DNA of 64,000 nucleotides from Capnocytophaga sputigena (lineage in GTDB: Bacteria; Bacteroidota; Bacteroidia; Flavobacteriales; Flavobacteriaceae): contig NZ_UAVP01000008.1 of NCBI RefSeq assembly GCF_900446695.1, forward strand, positions 62,001 to 126,000, read 5' to 3'. Each line of letters starts with the position of its first letter. The stretch's first letter is position 1. The notes under the pieces were generated by a model. The model had not been told where the DNA came from. It made no database searches and saw nothing but the letters and a program-made list of their open reading frames with translations. This document shows positions 7,717 through 15,849 of this stretch, piece by piece. The position numbers and the translations under genes were made by a program.

Positions 7717-8421
7717 ATGAAACACCTCCTATTATTCTTTTGCTTGGTTACAGCCCCTATATGGGCGCAACAAACGAAAACCATACACGTTTTGGTAGCC
7801 CTCTGCGATAATAAGTATCAGGGCATTGTGCCAGTACCCAAAGGGATTGGCAATGGGCAAGATGCCGATAGTAACCTTTATTGGGGTTGTGGTTATGGCG
7901 TGCGCACTTATTTTAAACGCAGTAAGGAATGGAAGTTCGTAAAATCGGAAAAGCCTTATAGTGATATTATTTTGGAGCGAGTAACCTTTAAGCACGCTAC
8001 TAAAAACTATACGCTCATCGCCGATGCTTACGACGGCAAATATATCAAAACTTGTACAGAAAACTTCTTGAAAAATGCCGCTGCTGGCAATGCCGATTTG
8101 GTTGCGTATGTAGGACACGACGGACTGATGGATTTTCAGCTCAATACCACTTATAAAAATACCGATGGCAAGACACGCGATGTGATTATCTTGGCGTGCT
8201 ATAGCAAGCGTTTTTTCGAGCCTCACCTGCAGCACGCAAAGGTAAATCCACTGGTTTGGACTTCAGGATTGATGGCTGCCGAAGCCTACACGCTTCACGA
8301 TGCACTTACGGGCTATGTGAATGGTGAAAGCGATGAACAGATACGCCTGCGTGCTGCTAAGGCTTATGCTAAACACCAAAAATGCAGTGAGAAAGCAGCG
8401 AGGAACTTGTTTCGGAAATAA
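7717..8421 (+). CDS. Secreted protein with caspase-like (clan CD) His/Cys pattern
   Basis: A 234-residue protein with a clear signal peptide (MKHLLLFFCLVTAPIWAQ). The ATG at 7717 is preferred over a TTG at 7702 because it begins the signal peptide. After a beta strand (IHVLVALCDN) the sequence shows YVGHDGLMDF with His134 and VIILACYS with Cys161. This is the order and spacing of the His-Gly and Cys blocks of clan CD cysteine peptidases (caspase, gingipain and legumain folds). The motifs are not exact (HD-G instead of HG, ACY instead of ACQ/AC-H-S), so peptidase activity is an inference. Conserved WGCGYG at 56-61 is unexplained. It stands alone between terminators and cytosolic genes. Confidence 0.65.
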   Translation: MKHLLLFFCLVTAPIWAQQTKTIHVLVALCDNKYQGIVPVPKGIGNGQDADSNLYWGCGYGVRTYFKRSKEWKFVKSEKPYSDIILERVTFKHATKNYTLIADAYDGKYIKTCTENFLKNAAAGNADLVAYVGHDGLMDFQLNTTYKNTDGKTRDVIILACYSKRFFEPHLQHAKVNPLVWTSGLMAAEAYTLHDALTGYVNGESDEQIRLRAAKAYAKHQKCSEKAARNLFRK

Positions 8422-8465
8422 TTGTTAAATAGCAACTAAAAGCTAACCCCTAAATAATTATCATT

Positions 8466-9152
8466 ATGTATTTTGCAAACACTTGGCACAAAAGTTTTAA
8501 TTTTGTAATCACTCCTGAGGAGTTTGAAGCGGTATTCAGTAGAGATGATTATGAGTTTGTAACTAGCAATATGCTAGTGGATATAGACTATATCAGCACT
8601 GAAAAGCAGGAAATCTTTAATGCTTATCAACAATATTATGAAAAAATACTACTCCGTGAGGAAAAGTATAATCACAAAACTTTATGGACTATCGAGGATA
8701 AGATGCGACAAAGTATGATTGATCAAACCAAAAAACTCATTTTCCTCGAAGTAGAGGACAACAAGAAAGATGCTGTTAAGTATAAACGAGTGCGTACGAA
8801 AGAGCCTTTTATGAATCTTGATCCATTTTATCTTCTCTATAAAAAGGAAAAAAACTTGCTCTCTACCATTTATCACGCGCCTGAAAACACATTCGGGCTC
8901 AAGCTCACCTATCCTAAAACCATCAGTCTTGCAGACAAGAACGATAACCTAAGAGGTAATTACGACACCGAAAAGTACCCTATGTATGCCATTTTCAAGG
9001 ATATCATCAAGCAGATTAAGAAAATCAGCCATAAAGCAAAGATAATGAAAGGAGAGCAATTGCTCAAACCCGATTTTTGGATTTCCGACAAGGCAAAAGA
9101 ACAAGTAGGGAAGAACTATTACTTACAGCAAATAGGATTGGTGTTTGTTTAA
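8466..9152 (+). CDS. Hypothetical cytosolic protein
   Basis: A 228-residue protein, not recognised. It has no signal peptide or membrane helix, is rich in Lys, Tyr and Glu, and is predicted mostly helical. A hydrophilic stretch near residues 100-125 contains KRVRTKEPFMNLDPFYLLYKK (quoted: RTKEPFMNLDPFYLL). It begins a run of closely spaced + strand genes leading to kptA 13 bp downstream, so it may share that transcript. It opens the immunity-rich accessory region, but no immunity fold can be assigned to it. Confidence 0.6.
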   Translation: MYFANTWHKSFNFVITPEEFEAVFSRDDYEFVTSNMLVDIDYISTEKQEIFNAYQQYYEKILLREEKYNHKTLWTIEDKMRQSMIDQTKKLIFLEVEDNKKDAVKYKRVRTKEPFMNLDPFYLLYKKEKNLLSTIYHAPENTFGLKLTYPKTISLADKNDNLRGNYDTEKYPMYAIFKDIIKQIKKISHKAKIMKGEQLLKPDFWISDKAKEQVGKNYYLQQIGLVFV

Positions 9153-9165
9153 AGGATATAGAACA

Positions 9166-9723
9166 ATGTCTAAAGAAGAAAAATATAAAAAAGAGAGCAA
9201 GTTTCTCAGTTTGGTACTGCGACACCACCCTGAGGCGATTGGTATTAGCCTCGACACACACGGTTGGGCTGAGGTGAATGTGCTCATTAAGAATATGAAG
9301 CGTAAATTCCCAGTGTTCAGTCTTAAAATATTAGAAGAAATCGTCGCTACTGATAGCAAACAGCGATATGCTTTTAGCGAGGATAACACAAAAATACGCG
9401 CCAATCAAGGGCATTCGCTTGCCGTAACATTAGAATTACAGCCCCAAACACCTCCTGAATGTTTGTATCACGGCACTGCCAGCAGGTTTGTAGAGAGCAT
9501 TCTCAAAAGCGGACTCCAAAAGCAAACCCGCCAACACGTACACCTTAGTATGGATATAGCAACCGCAACCAAAGTAGGTGCGCGACACGGCAAACCTGTC
9601 ATTTTTAAAGTAAATACAATAGCAATGCATAAGGCAGGGTATGTTTTTTACCTCTCTGCCAACGGGGTTTGGCTTACCGATGAAGTACCACCGAAGTTTT
9701 TAAACCTAATCGTTAATAATTAA
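9166..9723 (+). CDS. kptA: RNA 2'-phosphotransferase, Tpt1/KptA family
   Basis: A 185-residue enzyme that removes a 2'-phosphate from RNA by transfer to NAD+, giving ADP-ribose 1'',2''-cyclic phosphate and nicotinamide. The ATG at 9166 is chosen because the family begins just before SKFLSLVLRHxP; an upstream TTG at 9145 overlaps the preceding gene. The catalytic Arg-His-Arg-Arg set is visible as Arg19-His20 (LRHHPE), Arg67 (QRYAF) and Arg122 (RQHVHLS). YHGTASR at 101-107 forms the NAD-binding ART-like loop. Bacteria lack the eukaryotic splicing pathway that makes the known substrate, so its role is open. Its place among immunity-type genes is suggestive. Confidence 0.93.
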   Translation: MSKEEKYKKESKFLSLVLRHHPEAIGISLDTHGWAEVNVLIKNMKRKFPVFSLKILEEIVATDSKQRYAFSEDNTKIRANQGHSLAVTLELQPQTPPECLYHGTASRFVESILKSGLQKQTRQHVHLSMDIATATKVGARHGKPVIFKVNTIAMHKAGYVFYLSANGVWLTDEVPPKFLNLIVNN

Positions 9724-9729
9724 AACACT

Positions 9730-10686
9730 ATGCAAACAGAAATCATTTGGAAAACAACACTGAAAAACGGTATTTTTGGGAGTCTTACTCCTCCACTTGC
9801 CGACCCTTTTAATTCCGACCATTTTTATGTAGCTGATGGTTGGGGCTCAATGTATGCCTCTATGCGATTGCACAAGCTCTCCTTCTCTACGGGTAAAGAA
9901 GTAGCCAATGTGTTGATACGCAACACTGTGCGCTGTATGTATTTCAGCGCAGATGGGCAACATATATTTGCTATTACTGATAATAAGATATTTCAACTGA
10001 GCAGAGAGACTTTGGCAGTAGTCAAAAAACACGAAAAAGGCATACCTAAGTTTTCTGATTATATAGCCTCCAATGACCAAGACACCCTTATACTAATGAA
10101 TTTCAACAGTATAACTGTTACCGCTTACAACTATATAGAAGAAAGTACAAGGAAAAAGAGAATCAAAGGAGAAGGCTGTGCCTTGATAACACGAGAAAAA
10201 GCAGACACTTACATCATAGCTTCTGACCAAAATGGAGTAATACAGCGCTATGATACCACAACTAACAAAATAGAACTCCTTTTTAAAACAGACAGCTTTC
10301 ATTCTGTTTGCCGAGATAGTAAGGGCAATTGGTATTTCCATTTGGGAAAATATACGCCACCAAAGACTTATGCCAATTATGGAACAGGAGCTAAAATGGA
10401 TCCTTTGTACATCATACGAGTACTGAAAACAGATGGTTCTCAAAAGGATTATCAATTGGATATACCTTTTTATAATCCTATACAACTTTCAGAGGATGAG
10501 CAATCACTCTTTTTAAGCAATGACCACAATCTATGGAAGTTCTCTTTGCAAGAAGAGAGGATAACAGATACAACTGTAATCTCAGGAGGCGAGAAGCTCA
10601 TTCATTTCTTTGAAAAACAGCAGTTTTTATTATGTGTAGAAGCTGATAGTGATTATAAAAAATTGGTAGGACGTAGCCTTCAATAG
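9730..10686 (+). CDS. Putative beta-propeller-like cytosolic protein
   Basis: A 318-residue protein of unknown function. The sequence shows repeated beta-rich blocks with FSADGQHIFAIT, SKGNWYFHLGK and SEDEQSLFLSNDH, the pattern of WD/YVTN-type propeller blades. There is no signal peptide. It follows kptA by 6 bp and is probably cotranscribed. A second protein of similar style lies at 20256. Propeller structure is inferred from the repeated strand-turn pattern, and no binding partner can be named. Confidence 0.6.
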   Translation: MQTEIIWKTTLKNGIFGSLTPPLADPFNSDHFYVADGWGSMYASMRLHKLSFSTGKEVANVLIRNTVRCMYFSADGQHIFAITDNKIFQLSRETLAVVKKHEKGIPKFSDYIASNDQDTLILMNFNSITVTAYNYIEESTRKKRIKGEGCALITREKADTYIIASDQNGVIQRYDTTTNKIELLFKTDSFHSVCRDSKGNWYFHLGKYTPPKTYANYGTGAKMDPLYIIRVLKTDGSQKDYQLDIPFYNPIQLSEDEQSLFLSNDHNLWKFSLQEERITDTTVISGGEKLIHFFEKQQFLLCVEADSDYKKLVGRSLQ

Positions 10687-10730
10687 TAACAATTTGTTAC
10701 CCACAGTCAAGCACTAATAATTATTTTAGT

Positions 10731-10982
10731 ATGAAATTATTCAAGCAAAAAACGTGGCAGTTTGAAACCTCGGGAGTAGAAGGCGAGGTAAAACTCTTTG
10801 GCGTAAATATATTTGACTACAAATGGCAAGAAACGGGAGAATATGTAAAAGTAACAGACCCTCTCTATCACGCCGAAAGGTCTTTTTGTCTTTATAAAGT
10901 AGTGATAAACAGCGAGACACACAGCTTTGTAGCAGGAGAGTTTAGCAATATGATATGGGGCTTTTATTTGCTGAAATATTGA
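10731..10982 (+). CDS. Small hypothetical protein
   Basis: 83 residues, predicted beta-rich, with aromatic residues throughout (WQFETSGVEGEVKLFG, FDYKWQETGEYV). No family recognised. It ends one base before the ATG of the SUKH gene at 10984, which suggests translational coupling to an immunity-type gene. Confidence 0.6.
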   Translation: MKLFKQKTWQFETSGVEGEVKLFGVNIFDYKWQETGEYVKVTDPLYHAERSFCLYKVVINSETHSFVAGEFSNMIWGFYLLKY

Positions 10983-10983
10983 T

Positions 10984-11556
10984 ATGGAAAACATCAAAAA
11001 ATTATACAATCTCACGGCAAAGGACTGCAAGGGCTTCTCGGAAGCACAGTTGTTAAAAGCTGAAAAATGCTTACACATCACCTTGCCTGAGGAGTTCCGA
11101 GCCTATTACTTACAGTTAGGGGCAACCAAAAGTGTAAACCAATCCTATAACTCGTTGGCTACACCTCAGCAATTGTATTTTGCAGGGGATTACTTATGCT
11201 TTTGTGAAGAAAACCAAGGAGTAGTGATATGGGCAATTCGCAAAGAAGATTTAAACACCCCTAACCCTCCCGTTTGGGGTAATTACGGCTCTGAAACCGA
11301 CCCCAATTGGATACAAGAAACTCAAAGTCTCTCCGACTTTTGGCTCTACCTCGCCATTTACAATGGTGTGATGGGAGGCTTGCCCTACAATGCCAATGCA
11401 ATGGGCGGTTGGGGTATGGAAAACTTTGAAGTACCCGAGCAAGCAGTTGCTCATATAGAAAAACAATATACCGAGCTTACCTCCCTCAGCTGGAAAGGGC
11501 AACGCACCTTTACCGATGCCGATTTTCAAATAGTCATTACCCTTGCCATACATTGA
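10984..11556 (+). CDS. SUKH (SMI1/KNR4) family protein, possibly cut short by an in-frame TGA
   Basis: A 190-residue product with a SUKH domain: helical start (FSEAQLLKAEKCLHITLPEEFRAYYLQLG; key LPEEFRAYY), a beta core with LYFAGDYLCFCEENQGVVIWAI, and the terminal SDFWLYLAIYN helix. SUKH proteins are widespread immunity proteins against contact-dependent and polymorphic toxins. The frame stops at TGA 11554-11556 but stays open for 69 more codons in the same frame, encoding plausible protein and an Asp10 run, so the native protein was probably about 260 residues. The SUKH core itself appears whole. It is coupled to the 83-residue gene upstream. Confidence 0.7.
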   Translation: MENIKKLYNLTAKDCKGFSEAQLLKAEKCLHITLPEEFRAYYLQLGATKSVNQSYNSLATPQQLYFAGDYLCFCEENQGVVIWAIRKEDLNTPNPPVWGNYGSETDPNWIQETQSLSDFWLYLAIYNGVMGGLPYNANAMGGWGMENFEVPEQAVAHIEKQYTELTSLSWKGQRTFTDADFQIVITLAIH

Positions 11557-11766
11557 GACACAAACCGAGCCACAGCTATTTTTATAGGCAGCACTCAACA
11601 AGAGTTATTTGATACTCTTTTAGATGCTATGGAAAACTTTGGCTTGGAATGGGGTTACACTTCCTACGACGATGACGATGATGACGATGATGACGATGGT
11701 TTTCAAGTAGTCTCGGAAGCTGAATTAAATGAACTAAAAGCCAAAGGCTTATGGACGCTAAGTTAG
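11557..11766 (+). pseudogene. In-frame C-terminal tail cut off from the SUKH gene
   Basis: Directly after the TGA at 11554-11556 the same frame reads DTNRATAIFIGSTQQELFDTL, then a run of ten Asp codons (11671-11700, alternating GAC/GAT), then GFQVVSEAELNELKAKGLW and TAG at 11764-11766. The composition is normal coding sequence. A single C-to-T change in an Arg CGA codon would explain the stop. An internal ATG at 11629 could start a 45-residue peptide, but nothing supports independent expression. Confidence 0.6.
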
Positions 11767-11832
11767 ATGTTTTTACACTATCAATGATAGTATAGTAACG
11801 ATTTTGAAGAGTTTTAAAAGAAATCTATCTTT

Positions 11833-12333
11833 ATGAAAAGGAAAATACTGGGGTATACATACATCCTTTCGTATGGGGTTTTACTTGTTATGATTATTGG
11901 AGGTTTGATATTAATGATAATTTCATTTGTGCAGCATCGTGATATGATCTTTAATCCCGATACCTATACCAAAAGGTTTGTAACACTTGATTCTGTCATA
12001 TATTCTACTACAAAAGGGGCTCCACGCTACCCTCGGCAGGCTTATTCAAACCAAGTGAACAAGGGTAAAACTACTATTGAAATTGTGAATATTGAAAAAG
12101 GTACTTTTTATAACTATGTTCAAAAGGAAAATGATAAAAACTATATATACATTTGGTACAAGCCTAATGAGGAGTATGCTTATTTAGCTAAAAAAGAAGA
12201 AACTATTTTTCCAGTAAAGGAATATTTGCGCGATGATAGAAATCTAATAATTGTATTTTTAGCAACAATTATCCTCAATAGGGTACTCCACCGATACCTG
12301 TTTAAAAGATGGTGGACTTTACCACGCAAATAG
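11833..12333 (+). CDS. Hypothetical membrane protein with two membrane helices
   Basis: 166 residues. A first hydrophobic helix lies at about 10-35 (YILSYGVLLVMIIGGLILMI) and a second at about 140-155, with a polar 100-residue domain between them that probably faces the periplasm. This is the layout of DUF3592-like small membrane proteins, but no family is claimed. It is separated from the next gene by 31 bp. Confidence 0.6.
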   Translation: MKRKILGYTYILSYGVLLVMIIGGLILMIISFVQHRDMIFNPDTYTKRFVTLDSVIYSTTKGAPRYPRQAYSNQVNKGKTTIEIVNIEKGTFYNYVQKENDKNYIYIWYKPNEEYAYLAKKEETIFPVKEYLRDDRNLIIVFLATIILNRVLHRYLFKRWWTLPRK

Positions 12334-12364
12334 CTTTATAAGTCCCTTTAAATTATTAAAAAAT

Positions 12365-13027
12365 ATGACCGAAGCAGTAGCAAAACACATCAAAAAGCTC
12401 CATCAGTTGGAGAAAAAAGGCAATTTGGAGGTAGAAGACCTCTTGAAAATTCTCAAAACGCCTAATAAGGAATACATTACTCCCTTGCAGGAAATGGTAG
12501 CGCAATACCATTGGCAACCACTCAATGATGAGCTTATTGTGCCTTTCGCCTCGTGGGTAGATGCCCTTTGCATTTATTTAGAAGAAGGGGTACAAGGCTT
12601 GGTAAAATCAATACACAAAACAAAAGACTTTTTTAGCATCATTTTTGGAGTATTGAAAGGGTTACCTACTGAGGAATCACTCCCTGCTTTTCTGGAAATT
12701 GCCCAAAATTTTTCTGCTAAAATCACCGATGAACAGGAGGATTTTGTAAAAGAATACACCTATGAACTTTGTGATATATCACACCAGCTCAAAGGCGAGA
12801 AAGTAAACAAAGACCTTCACGAGGCTTTTGTACCTATCTTAAAGCAAATTATCAGCTTTGGGCAGTCTAAAAAAGACGAAATACTAATGTGTAGTGCAGC
12901 AGTGTGTTTTCAAGCATTTGGTAACAAGAGTGATATCCCCTACCTCAAAGCACTCTCTTTTACAGAAGCCTATTACAAAAACACAGGAAAAACTATTGCC
13001 AAAAGAATAGAGAAGAAATATGCTTAG
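12365..13027 (+). CDS. Hypothetical alpha-helical (HEAT-like) protein
   Basis: A 220-residue all-helical cytosolic protein with repeated helix pairs (LEVEDLLKILKTPNKEYITPLQEMV; LPAFLEIAQNFSAKI; KDEILMCSAAVCFQAFGNKSDIPYLKAL), resembling HEAT repeats often seen next to immunity genes. It overlaps the following SUKH-4-like gene by 8 bp (13020-13027), so the two are translationally coupled. Function unknown. Confidence 0.6.
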   Translation: MTEAVAKHIKKLHQLEKKGNLEVEDLLKILKTPNKEYITPLQEMVAQYHWQPLNDELIVPFASWVDALCIYLEEGVQGLVKSIHKTKDFFSIIFGVLKGLPTEESLPAFLEIAQNFSAKITDEQEDFVKEYTYELCDISHQLKGEKVNKDLHEAFVPILKQIISFGQSKKDEILMCSAAVCFQAFGNKSDIPYLKALSFTEAYYKNTGKTIAKRIEKKYA

Positions 13028-13607
13028 TTTTACAAAAGACGATATAGAAGCCCTACACCAAGCCGGCATTACCGCTGAGTTGCATTCTCCTCAACCCCAG
13101 CTAATGAGCCTTGATGAGGTACTGCAAAACAAGTTTGCCCTACTAAATGACTATCCACAAATGGGGTTTTACTTCATTCGCTTTCCCGATGAACTTGTAC
13201 CTATGCAACAGCAAGGGCAGCACTTCCAATGTTTTGAAAAATGTTGTTATGGTTATTTTGTACTGAATACCAAGGGGAATGTATACTTACTCTCTACTAA
13301 CGACGATTATACCGACGCCTCTGTGGTGTGGGTGAATCATTCACTCGACGAGTTTATCAAAAGTTATAGTCGCTTATTAGCAGGGGTATTTCAGCTCAAA
13401 GGTAGTGATACATCTACCCAAGAAAAACTTTTTGCAATACTGGATAAAGTCGCCCAGCAAGTAACCGAGTCTATTCGTGAACTTAATCCTAAATTATTAG
13501 AGGAAGGAAGTCTTTGGGAGCAATTTATTTATATGATAGAAGACGGCTGGTTTAACATCGCTTATCACGAAATATTCTATATCAGAGAAGGAAGAAGAAG
13601 TCTATAA
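13020..13607 (+). CDS. SUKH-4-like putative immunity protein
   Basis: 195 residues. FPDELVPMQQQ, YGYFVLNTKGNVYLLS and ASVVWVNHSLDEFIKSYSRLLAG (residues about 75-125) match the pattern of the SUKH-4 group: a beta core reporting a stored value, then the 'VN.S...F' helix. Such proteins neutralise nuclease and other polymorphic toxins. No toxin gene is adjacent. The overlap with the upstream HEAT-like gene suggests joint expression. Family assignment is by eye and moderately certain. Confidence 0.6.
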   Translation: MLSFTKDDIEALHQAGITAELHSPQPQLMSLDEVLQNKFALLNDYPQMGFYFIRFPDELVPMQQQGQHFQCFEKCCYGYFVLNTKGNVYLLSTNDDYTDASVVWVNHSLDEFIKSYSRLLAGVFQLKGSDTSTQEKLFAILDKVAQQVTESIRELNPKLLEEGSLWEQFIYMIEDGWFNIAYHEIFYIREGRRSL

Positions 13608-13641
13608 TAATTTTGACAATTTGTTAATTAAAAATACCCCT

Positions 13642-14118
13642 ATGCAAAAATACAAGGAACTATTTCCATCCACAGAAGACTACCATCGCTATATAGAGCA
13701 ATTGGAAAAGAAAATAAGCACCTTTGCGACTTCGTATATGAGCAATGCCAAATGGCGCAAACTCTTTACGGCTATCATCGCTCATAAAAATCTTATCAAG
13801 CAGTGCGAAATATATGATTTCTTTGGCTATTGTGTGAACGAAATCGCTTGGCACAAAGTAGGCAATGACAGCGATTTGTACATTCAAGAAGATTATATTT
13901 CGGAAAATATTACCACTGGTGAACACCCTACTTATTACCGCGAAATTGAATATATAGAGTTCAAAGCACGCTGGCAAAAGGCATATATTGGCAAGTCAGT
14001 CCCTCCCATTTACGAGACACAAGACCTCAACGCTATCGAAACCTTGCTCCACAGTATATGTCAGTTTCAGTTATTAAAAACAGAAGATAGTTTGAGGGTA
14101 TTGGGGTATGGCAATTAA
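13642..14118 (+). CDS. Hypothetical protein
   Basis: 158 residues, cytosolic, not recognised. The ATG at 13642 is taken over the TTG at 13621. Aromatic and charged residues dominate (YHRYIEQLEKKIS, IYDFFGYCVNEIAWHKVG, EYIEFKARWQKAYIG). It lies within the immunity-type array and is convergent with the methyltransferase gene, ending 2 bp before that gene's stop. Confidence 0.55.
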   Translation: MQKYKELFPSTEDYHRYIEQLEKKISTFATSYMSNAKWRKLFTAIIAHKNLIKQCEIYDFFGYCVNEIAWHKVGNDSDLYIQEDYISENITTGEHPTYYREIEYIEFKARWQKAYIGKSVPPIYETQDLNAIETLLHSICQFQLLKTEDSLRVLGYGN

Positions 14119-14120
14119 AA

Positions 14121-14576
14121 TTATAGCCAGCGACGTACTTTCAAGCAATAGTTTTCGTATTCTTTGCCAAATTTCAGTCTGAGAGCGCGCTCTTCTGGAA
14201 TGATTTGGAAGCGTGTCATATAAGCTATAAATAGCGGTATTCCTATCCAAGTTAAAAGATAAGATAGCCATATCGCCCAAGCGAGCAAACAGCAAGCCAA
14301 GCCTACGTACATTGGGTTACGGCTCAGCTGGTATACCCCTTTTGAAACAAAATGAGTAGCCTGCGATGGCTCAAGAGGATTGATAGTAGTGCGGACTTTG
14401 TAAAAACTCCAAAGACTAGCTAATCCAACTCCTATACCTATCCCTGCGACAGCTATAGCCAGTGCAGGCAAGTGAGGCAATGCGCCAAAAGGCAATAAAC
14501 GAGCAAGCACCCACATTATCAAGGCACAGATAAACCATACTGCAGCTGGTGGGATTTTAAGTTCTAAATTCTTCAT
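14121..14576 (-). CDS. Isoprenylcysteine carboxyl methyltransferase-like membrane protein
   Basis: 151 residues with about four membrane helices. The C-terminal half carries the ICMT/PEMT signature: GVYQLSRNPMYVG (about 75-87), then EERALRLKFGKEYENYCLKVRRW with the conserved E, FG.EY..Y and RRW. These enzymes transfer a methyl group from S-adenosylmethionine to small lipids or prenyl-type acceptors at the membrane. The bacterial substrate is unknown. It follows the DUF4303 gene by 21 bp on the same strand and probably shares its promoter at 15202. Confidence 0.85.
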   Translation of the reverse strand: MKNLELKIPPAAVWFICALIMWVLARLLPFGALPHLPALAIAVAGIGIGVGLASLWSFYKVRTTINPLEPSQATHFVSKGVYQLSRNPMYVGLACCLLAWAIWLSYLLTWIGIPLFIAYMTRFQIIPEERALRLKFGKEYENYCLKVRRWL

Positions 14577-14597
14577 TTATAAATCAACTAATGTTTT

Positions 14598-15182
14598 TTA
14601 GAAAGGAGCATACACCCCCAAGTCTTCTCCCCAATCCAATTCGGCAAAACGAGTACTAAAAGCCTCATACACTTCTCTGGAATTGATTTGTAAAGCGGTG
14701 TAGTTCTCAATTTCTTGTAGTTTTGAAATATCAGTAAATGATACAAAAATAGGCAGGTTGCTATGCTTTAATGAGTTTTCTATTTGAGGTTTGGCTTTAG
14801 CAAGAGCAGCCATACACACTTCAAGCATAGTTTTCCTATAGTTATCACAATCACTTTTGATAGCACTCACCTCTTCCCTAAGTTTTTTATTAAAGGCTTT
14901 CAACTGACTATCTTCTAAATCATAACTCATACACAACCATTCATTAGGCGACCATTTAAAATATAGAAAATCGTCAGTATCAGTAGGTGTTACCTCATTT
15001 TCTGATAGAATCTTCTCCAAGTCTTCAGTATTGGCTAATGCTAAAAAGAAATGCTCCATAGTATCATTGCCAACCAATGCCAAGGCATAAGGTTGTTTGT
15101 GAGTGTCCTTCATTTGGTTCAAATCGCTCACAATACTATTGCACAAGGTACTGGTGAGTTCTTCTATTTTTTGTTTATCCAT
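14598..15182 (-). CDS. DUF4303-type protein (putative immunity)
   Basis: A 194-residue cytosolic protein. The features QPYALALVGNDTMEHFFLALANTEDLEKIL and YFKWSPNEWLCMSYD (about 80-95) fit DUF4303, a family repeatedly found in immunity loci beside SUKH genes, although no activity is established. It starts 20 bp from its own promoter and is divergent from the gene at 15325. It is part of the only minus-strand pair in this accessory stretch. Confidence 0.7.
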   Translation of the reverse strand: MDKQKIEELTSTLCNSIVSDLNQMKDTHKQPYALALVGNDTMEHFFLALANTEDLEKILSENEVTPTDTDDFLYFKWSPNEWLCMSYDLEDSQLKAFNKKLREEVSAIKSDCDNYRKTMLEVCMAALAKAKPQIENSLKHSNLPIFVSFTDISKLQEIENYTALQINSREVYEAFSTRFAELDWGEDLGVYAPF

Positions 15183-15201
15183 AACGTTATTATTCTAATA
15201 G

Positions 15202-15232
15202 CAAAGGTAGTGATATTTTGGTAATTAGCAAA
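15202..15232 (-). promoter_or_regulatory. Promoter of the DUF4303/ICMT unit
   Basis: The minus strand has TTTG (complement of 15229-15232), 19 bp, then TACCTTTG (complement of 15202-15209). It overlaps the divergent promoter at 15217-15247; both -33 elements lie in TTTGGTAATTAGCAAA (15217-15232). Confidence 0.75.
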
Positions 15233-15247
15233 TTATCTATATCTTTG
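15217..15247 (+). promoter_or_regulatory. Promoter of the 174-residue gene
   Basis: TTTG at 15217-15220, 19 bp (GTAATTAGCAAATTATCTA), TATCTTTG at 15240-15247. A close copy of the module at 57755-57785. Confidence 0.8.
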
Positions 15248-15260
15248 TAGCCTAAAAAAT

Positions 15261-15302
15261 GAAAAAGTGTCATTAGTGAGTTATCCTGATTTGCACTTTT
15301 TC
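15261..15302 (+). promoter_or_regulatory. Leader hairpin before the 174-residue gene
   Basis: GAAAAAGTG (15261-15269) pairs perfectly with CACTTTTTC (15294-15302) around a 24-nt loop, starting only about 10 nt after the expected transcription start. The stem ends in TTTTTC without a longer T run, so it could be a weak attenuator or a stabilising 5' structure. Confidence 0.45.
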
Positions 15303-15324
15303 AGCTTATAAAATTAATAAACTA

Positions 15325-15849
15325 ATGAACACTTTAAGAAAAGAACTACGCCCCGATTTTGCGACAGCAGAAAAGCTGTATCCACTTGTACTAAAACGTT
15401 TGGAAGACTACGAAGCTTTTCATGATGCCCAAAGTGAAGACACTCCTGAGGAAGTATTTGATAAAGAATACAAGGCGATGGAGCAATATCTTAGTGAGCT
15501 TACGGGCAAAGACCTTTCCGATATTTGGCTATGGGAATGGTGGGAAGGCAATGGTATTGAGGTTTTTGCCTTTGATCTGGCAATGCCCGACCCTGTAAAG
15601 CATAACAACCTCACTCGTGAAGATATCACTGCTTTTGTTCGTATCATTATAGACAATGAATTTGAGTGCGAAAACGACTTTCAGGAGGAGTTTATGCCTT
15701 ATATGTTCTACGCACATCAATACTTTTATAAGTTTTTAGCACTCAACTGTCCACACTTCGACCCTACTGTGTTCAATACCACTAAGGATAAAAAAGGCAA
15801 GTATCACGAGCCTACTGTCGAGGAGGTAATGAAGAAAATATGGAGGTAG
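15325..15849 (+). CDS. Hypothetical acidic protein
   Basis: 174 residues, strongly acidic, rich in Trp and Phe (IWLWEWWEGNGIEVFAFDL at 66-84; ENDFQEEFMPYMFYAHQYFYKFL). No family recognised. It is cytosolic, with its own promoter and a structured leader. Its stop codon lies in a GGTGTCA heptamer array. The acidic, aromatic composition resembles small immunity proteins, but this is only a resemblance. Confidence 0.55.
   Translation: MNTLRKELRPDFATAEKLYPLVLKRLEDYEAFHDAQSEDTPEEVFDKEYKAMEQYLSELTGKDLSDIWLWEWWEGNGIEVFAFDLAMPDPVKHNNLTREDITAFVRIIIDNEFECENDFQEEFMPYMFYAHQYFYKFLALNCPHFDPTVFNTTKDKKGKYHEPTVEEVMKKIWR

Noticed and set aside
11554-11556. TGA as a selenocysteine codon in the SUKH gene
   Set aside because: No SECIS-like hairpin follows the codon, the family does not use selenocysteine, and the next bases fit a simple CGA-to-TGA change.
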